A stretch of DNA of 47,369 nt from Gammaproteobacteria bacterium (GTDB lineage Bacteria; Pseudomonadota; Gammaproteobacteria; Steroidobacterales; Steroidobacteraceae). Location: positions 1 through 47,369 of the forward strand of contig PKXS01000002.1 in assembly GCA_003132425.1 (NCBI GenBank), written 5' to 3'. The notes under the pieces were generated by a model. The model was not told the origin of the DNA and made no database searches. It was given only the letters and a program-made list of their open reading frames with translations. Of the stretch, positions 44,061-47,369 are shown piece after piece (the first letter of the stretch is position 1; the number at the start of each line of letters is the position of its first letter). The translations under genes and the position numbers were made by a program.

Positions 44061-45044
44061 ATGAACCGCGACTATTCGGACGAGGCCCTCGTCGATCTTG
44101 GCCGTCAGGCGCTCGACATCGAGATCGAAGGTCTGCGCGCGCAAGGTGCGCGCCTGGGAGCGGAGTTTGCACGTGCCTGCCGCGTTTGTCTGGACTGCCG
44201 CGGACGTATCGTCGTCACCGGCATGGGCAAATCAGGCCATGTCGGCGGCAAGATCGCCGCAACTCTGGCCAGCACCGGCACCCCGGCCTTCTTCATGCAT
44301 CCGGGGGAAGCCAGCCATGGCGATATCGGCATGATCACCCGCGACGATGCGGTGCTGGCGCTGTCGAATTCCGGGGAAACCGACGAGATCCTGACCATCG
44401 TCCCGGCGATCAAGCGCTTAGGGTCGCCCCTGATCGCCTTTACGGGCAACTCGAACTCCACTCTGGCACGGGCCGCAACGGTGCATTTGGACATCGGTGT
44501 TCCGGGCGAAGCCTGTCCGCTCAACTTAGCCCCGACGGCCAGCACCACGGCGGCATTGGCCGTCGGCGACGCGCTGGCCGTGGCGCTGCTCAAGGCACGC
44601 GGATTTACCGAAGAGGACTTTGCCCGCTCGCATCCGGCCGGCAACTTAGGAAGGCGGTTGCTGCTGCACGTCAAAGACGTCATGCGCACCGGCTCGGACG
44701 TGCCGATGGTGCGAGAGTTTGCGCCGCTGGCCGAGGGACTCATGGAGGTGACCCGCAAGGGTCTTGGCATGACGGCGATCGTTGACGAGACGAATCGGGT
44801 CCTCGGTGTCTTCACCGACGGCGACCTGCGGCGGGCGCTCGATCGCGCCGCGGATTTGCGCACGACGCGCATGGACCAGGTCATGACCCGCCGGGCGAAA
44901 ACCGTGACCGCAGCGTTGCTCGCGGCGGAGGCCGTGCATATCATGGAGGTCAATCGGATCACCTCGCTGCTCGTCGTCGATGCGGATGATCGAGCGGTGG
45001 GCGCGCTCAACGTGCATGACCTGATGCGCGCGGGTGTCGTTTGA
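44061..45044 (+). CDS. kdsD: Arabinose-5-phosphate isomerase KdsD
   Basis: Converts ribulose 5-phosphate to arabinose 5-phosphate, the first step towards Kdo for LPS. The 327-residue protein has an SIS domain (about 40-175, with VVTGMGKSGHVGGKIAATLA and LSNSGETDEIL) and two CBS domains (about 205-320, VMRTGSDVPMV and TRRAKTVTAALLAAEAVHIM). First gene of a five-gene run kdsD-kdsC-lptC-lptA-lptB; overlaps kdsC by four bases. Confidence 0.96.
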   Translation: MNRDYSDEALVDLGRQALDIEIEGLRAQGARLGAEFARACRVCLDCRGRIVVTGMGKSGHVGGKIAATLASTGTPAFFMHPGEASHGDIGMITRDDAVLALSNSGETDEILTIVPAIKRLGSPLIAFTGNSNSTLARAATVHLDIGVPGEACPLNLAPTASTTAALAVGDALAVALLKARGFTEEDFARSHPAGNLGRRLLLHVKDVMRTGSDVPMVREFAPLAEGLMEVTRKGLGMTAIVDETNRVLGVFTDGDLRRALDRAADLRTTRMDQVMTRRAKTVTAALLAAEAVHIMEVNRITSLLVVDADDRAVGALNVHDLMRAGVV

Positions 45045-45544
45045 ACGCGCGCAGAGCCACGCCTTTGGCCAAAATTAAGCTGCTGGTGCTCGATGTCGAC
45101 GGCGTGCTCACGGACGGACGCTTGTATTTCTCGGGTCGAGGCGAGGCGCTGAAGGTATTCAACGTCCGCGACGGCCGCGGCATCAAGCTCATTATGGGCA
45201 GCGGCGTCGAAGTCGCGGCGTTCAGCGGACGCCGCTCGAGCGCAGTAGCGGCGCGCATGCGCGAGCTGGGAATTAGCCGCCTGGTCCAGGGATGCGGCGA
45301 CAAGGTCGCGGCCCTGCTGCGCTTGACGAAGCGTCTGAATATCACGCCGTTATCTTGCGCTTGCATCGTCGACGACACTCCCGACTTGCCGCTCATGTCC
45401 GCCGTCGGCTTTGCGGCGGCGGTCGCGGACGCGCATCCGCTGGTCAAGTCCGCGGCGCATTGGGTCGCCAAAGCATCCGGCGGCCGCGGCGCCGTGCGCG
45501 AGCTGTGCGACGCGCTGCTGCGCGCGCGCGCCGGAATCCGTTAG
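45041..45544 (+). CDS. kdsC: Kdo 8-phosphate phosphatase KdsC
   Basis: HAD-family phosphatase that makes free Kdo. The 167-residue protein begins at TTG 45041 inside the kdsD stop. HAD motif I is LLVLDVDGVLTDGR (D18, D20), motif II FSGRRSS, and motif IV ACIVDDTPDLPLM. No cap domain is present, as is usual for KdsC, which works as a tetramer. Overlaps lptC by one base (TAG/GTG). Confidence 0.96.
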   Translation: MNARRATPLAKIKLLVLDVDGVLTDGRLYFSGRGEALKVFNVRDGRGIKLIMGSGVEVAAFSGRRSSAVAARMRELGISRLVQGCGDKVAALLRLTKRLNITPLSCACIVDDTPDLPLMSAVGFAAAVADAHPLVKSAAHWVAKASGGRGAVRELCDALLRARAGIR

Positions 45545-46101
45545 TGCTGTTCAGAGCGTTCACGTTGTTGGCGGTGGTGGCGCTGGCGATCGGCACGTGG
45601 ATTTTGAGTTCGCCGGCGCGCCGGCAGCAGGCGCAAACCGACGCCAAGCAGGCGGATTTGCCGGGCTATTATCTGAAAAATGCCGTGCTGACGGATTACG
45701 ATGCTACGGGCGCCCCCGGCATACGTATCGAGGCGCAGCGCATCGATCAGATCGCGCACGGCAACGAGGTCGCGCTGTACGACGTGCAGGTCGATTACCA
45801 GGCTCCGGGCGGCCAGCCGTGGGTGCTGTTCGGCGATATCGCGCACGTACAACCCGGCGGCAATGTCATCGACGTGACCGGCAATGTGCGGCTGCAAGGA
45901 AAACCCTCGGCAGGCGAAGCCACTGCCGTGGTACACACCGACGCGCTGAGCTATAACGTGCCTGATTCGGTCGCGAGCACCCAGAGCGACGTGCGCATCG
46001 ATTTCGGGGGCCATACCTTGACCGCGCGCGGATTGGTCGCCAATTTGAAAGAGCGCACGATGCGATTAGAATCGAAAGTCAATGGCCGCTTCCAACCTTA
46101 G
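45544..46101 (+). CDS. lptC: LPS export protein LptC
   Basis: About 185 residues from GTG 45544. One membrane helix at the start (LFRAFTLLAVVALAIGTWIL) is followed by a periplasmic beta-jellyroll (YLKNAVLTDYDATGAPGIRI to GGHTLTARGLVANLKERTMR). LptC links LptB2FG in the inner membrane to LptA. Its end overlaps lptA by 20 bases. Confidence 0.92.
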   Translation: MLFRAFTLLAVVALAIGTWILSSPARRQQAQTDAKQADLPGYYLKNAVLTDYDATGAPGIRIEAQRIDQIAHGNEVALYDVQVDYQAPGGQPWVLFGDIAHVQPGGNVIDVTGNVRLQGKPSAGEATAVVHTDALSYNVPDSVASTQSDVRIDFGGHTLTARGLVANLKERTMRLESKVNGRFQP

Positions 46102-46696
46102 GGCTCTTGTCCTGTTCGCGCTGGTGTCGGGTTCGCAAGCGATTGCGGCGGCCGCCCACCCCGCGCAGCAGCCGATCTTGCTCGACGCGGACTCGACCGA
46201 AGTTGACTTGCGCACCAACAACGCGGTGTTTCACAAGGTGCGCATCACCCAGGGCAATACCTCGGTGTCGGCCGACCAAGGACAGGCCACACGACACGCC
46301 TCCGGGCTGGATTTCGACAACAGTGTGTGGGTGTTTCGCGGTAATGTAAAAATTACCATGGACCAAGCCCAGCTCACCTCGGAGGATGCAGCAATCACTT
46401 TTGCCAACAAGGTGCTGGCCAAGGCGGTTGCCAACGGCAAGCCGGCCGCCTTCGAGCAGCGTATCGCCAAAACCGGCAAGCTGGCGCAAGGGCGCGCCGA
46501 CTCGATCGAGTACGACGTGCACGACGGAATGGTGCATCTATCGAAGGATGCCTGGGTCAGCAATGGGGAAGATGAGATTCGCGGCGAGTCGCTCAAGTAC
46601 AACGTCATCGCGCAAAGTATTGTCGCGGAGGCATCGGAACAGGGTTCTCAGCGCATTCATATCATCATCACGCCGCCGCCGGCCGCCAAACCATGA
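46082..46696 (+). CDS. lptA: LPS transport periplasmic bridge protein LptA
   Basis: A 204-residue periplasmic OstA-like protein with signal peptide ([18 protein letters not shown]). The beta-jellyroll shows typical patterns such as [25 protein letters not shown]-like [10 protein letters not shown] and [20 protein letters not shown]. It polymerises to bridge LPS from LptC to LptD. Overlaps lptB by four bases. Confidence 0.93.
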   Translation: MAASNLRALVLFALVSGSQAIAAAAHPAQQPILLDADSTEVDLRTNNAVFHKVRITQGNTSVSADQGQATRHASGLDFDNSVWVFRGNVKITMDQAQLTSEDAAITFANKVLAKAVANGKPAAFEQRIAKTGKLAQGRADSIEYDVHDGMVHLSKDAWVSNGEDEIRGESLKYNVIAQSIVAEASEQGSQRIHIIITPPPAAKP

Positions 46697-47369
46697 GTGT
46701 GCTGCAGGCGCTGAACCTTGCCAAGAGTTACAAATCGCGGCAGGTAGTTCGAGAGATGTCGCTGGAAATCGCGAGCGGCGAAGTCGTCGGCCTGCTCGGT
46801 CCGAACGGAGCCGGAAAAACCACGGCGTTCTACATGATCGTGGGGCTCACGAGGTGCGAACACGGGGAGATCCTTCTCGATAATCTCGACATTAGCCGCT
46901 TGCCGATGCACCGGCGCGCCCAGCTGGGATTGGGCTATCTGCCTCAAGAACCCTCCGTGTTCCGGAAATTATCGGTGGCGGACAACATCATGGCGATCCT
47001 CGAAACGCGCCCGGGAATGGACGAAACCCAGCGTGCCGTCCGGCTGCAGGAACTGCTCGACGAATTGCATATCGGACACGTGGCCGACAGCTTGGGGATG
47101 AGTCTTTCCGGGGGCGAGCGCCGCCGGGTTGAAATCGCCCGCGCCTTGGCCGCGGATCCGCGATTCATCCTGCTCGACGAGCCGTTCGCCGGGGTCGATC
47201 CCCTCTCCGTCGGAGATATCCAGCGGATAATCAAGCACTTGTCCGACAAGGGCATCGGCGTGCTAATTACCGATCATAATGTCCGTGAGACTCTCGGCAT
47301 TTGCGGCCGCGCGTACATCGTCAGTCAAGGCACCGTACTCGCCTCCGGATCTGCGGAACAGATTCTTGC
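46693..47369 (+). CDS. lptB: LPS export ATPase LptB, 3' partial
   Basis: ABC ATPase that powers LPS extraction by LptFG. From ATG 46693 about 225 residues are seen before the window ends; the usual length is about 240. Walker [10 protein letters not shown], the signature [15 protein letters not shown] and Walker [14 protein letters not shown] are intact, as is the switch region [10 protein letters not shown]. rpoN would be expected next in most gammaproteobacteria. Confidence 0.96.
   Translation, partial: MSVLQALNLAKSYKSRQVVREMSLEIASGEVVGLLGPNGAGKTTAFYMIVGLTRCEHGEILLDNLDISRLPMHRRAQLGLGYLPQEPSVFRKLSVADNIMAILETRPGMDETQRAVRLQELLDELHIGHVADSLGMSLSGGERRRVEIARALAADPRFILLDEPFAGVDPLSVGDIQRIIKHLSDKGIGVLITDHNVRETLGICGRAYIVSQGTVLASGSAEQIL

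Overview
The window reads as two pieces of different origin joined inside one gene. Positions 1 to about 34.51 kb look like an Acidobacteriota genome, probably a Terriglobia/Koribacter-like lineage. The evidence is a large SBBP-repeat surface protein, a Ser/Thr kinase fused to TolB-like and TPR regions, frequent TTG and GTG starts, and many short palindromic repeats between genes. From about 34.58 kb to the end the genes and their order are proteobacterial, and closest to the gammaproteobacterial order I know from Pseudomonas: yraN, sspB-sspA, petCBA, an AlgW/DegS-type protease, murA, ibaG, kdsD-kdsC-lptC-lptA-lptB. None of the palindromic repeats occurs there. The switch falls inside ppc, next to its conserved TAHPTE motif, where leucine codon use changes abruptly. 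A chimeric assembly is the simplest explanation; a real transfer or recombination is the alternative.

Layout of the acidobacterial part. 0-3 kb: system I cytochrome c maturation genes ccmE (5' cut, CxxxY type), ccmA, ccmB, ccmC and a small ccmD. 3.5-7 kb: the SBBP-repeat protein. 7.1-7.7 kb: a VapBC toxin-antitoxin pair. 7.9-12.5 kb: a compact same-strand set of HTH regulator, NfeD-like protein, DUF1648 membrane protein, flotillin, small glycine/alanine-rich membrane protein and PspA, behind a promoter with an inverted repeat. This looks like a self-regulated membrane-integrity system and is the best candidate here for a poorly described system. 12.6-21.5 kb: beta-carbonic anhydrase-like protein, SDR protein, a second VapBC pair, RmuC with a small upstream membrane protein, CAP-domain protein, DUF72 protein, DinB-like protein, then a TetR regulator with two near-identical operators heading a choline-monooxygenase-like Rieske oxygenase, and a lone response regulator. 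21.7-32.3 kb: ahcY and metK (SAM cycle), a RodZ-like protein, a secreted phosphoesterase, a GAF-GGDEF cyclase, a secreted protein of unknown role and the Ser/Thr kinase.

Layout of the proteobacterial part. The minus strand carries mtkA-mtkB-ppc in overlapping or nearly overlapping order. These are the malate-CoA ligase subunits and PEP carboxylase of the serine (or a related glyoxylate/C1) cycle, which points to a methylotroph, methanotroph or other C1/autotrophic relative. The flanking genes are housekeeping: the SspAB stringent-starvation pair, the cytochrome bc1 complex, a periplasmic stress-sensing protease, peptidoglycan precursor synthesis (murA), and Kdo/LPS synthesis and transport. 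lptB runs off the right edge. I saw no rRNA, tRNA, CRISPR array, transposase or phage gene.
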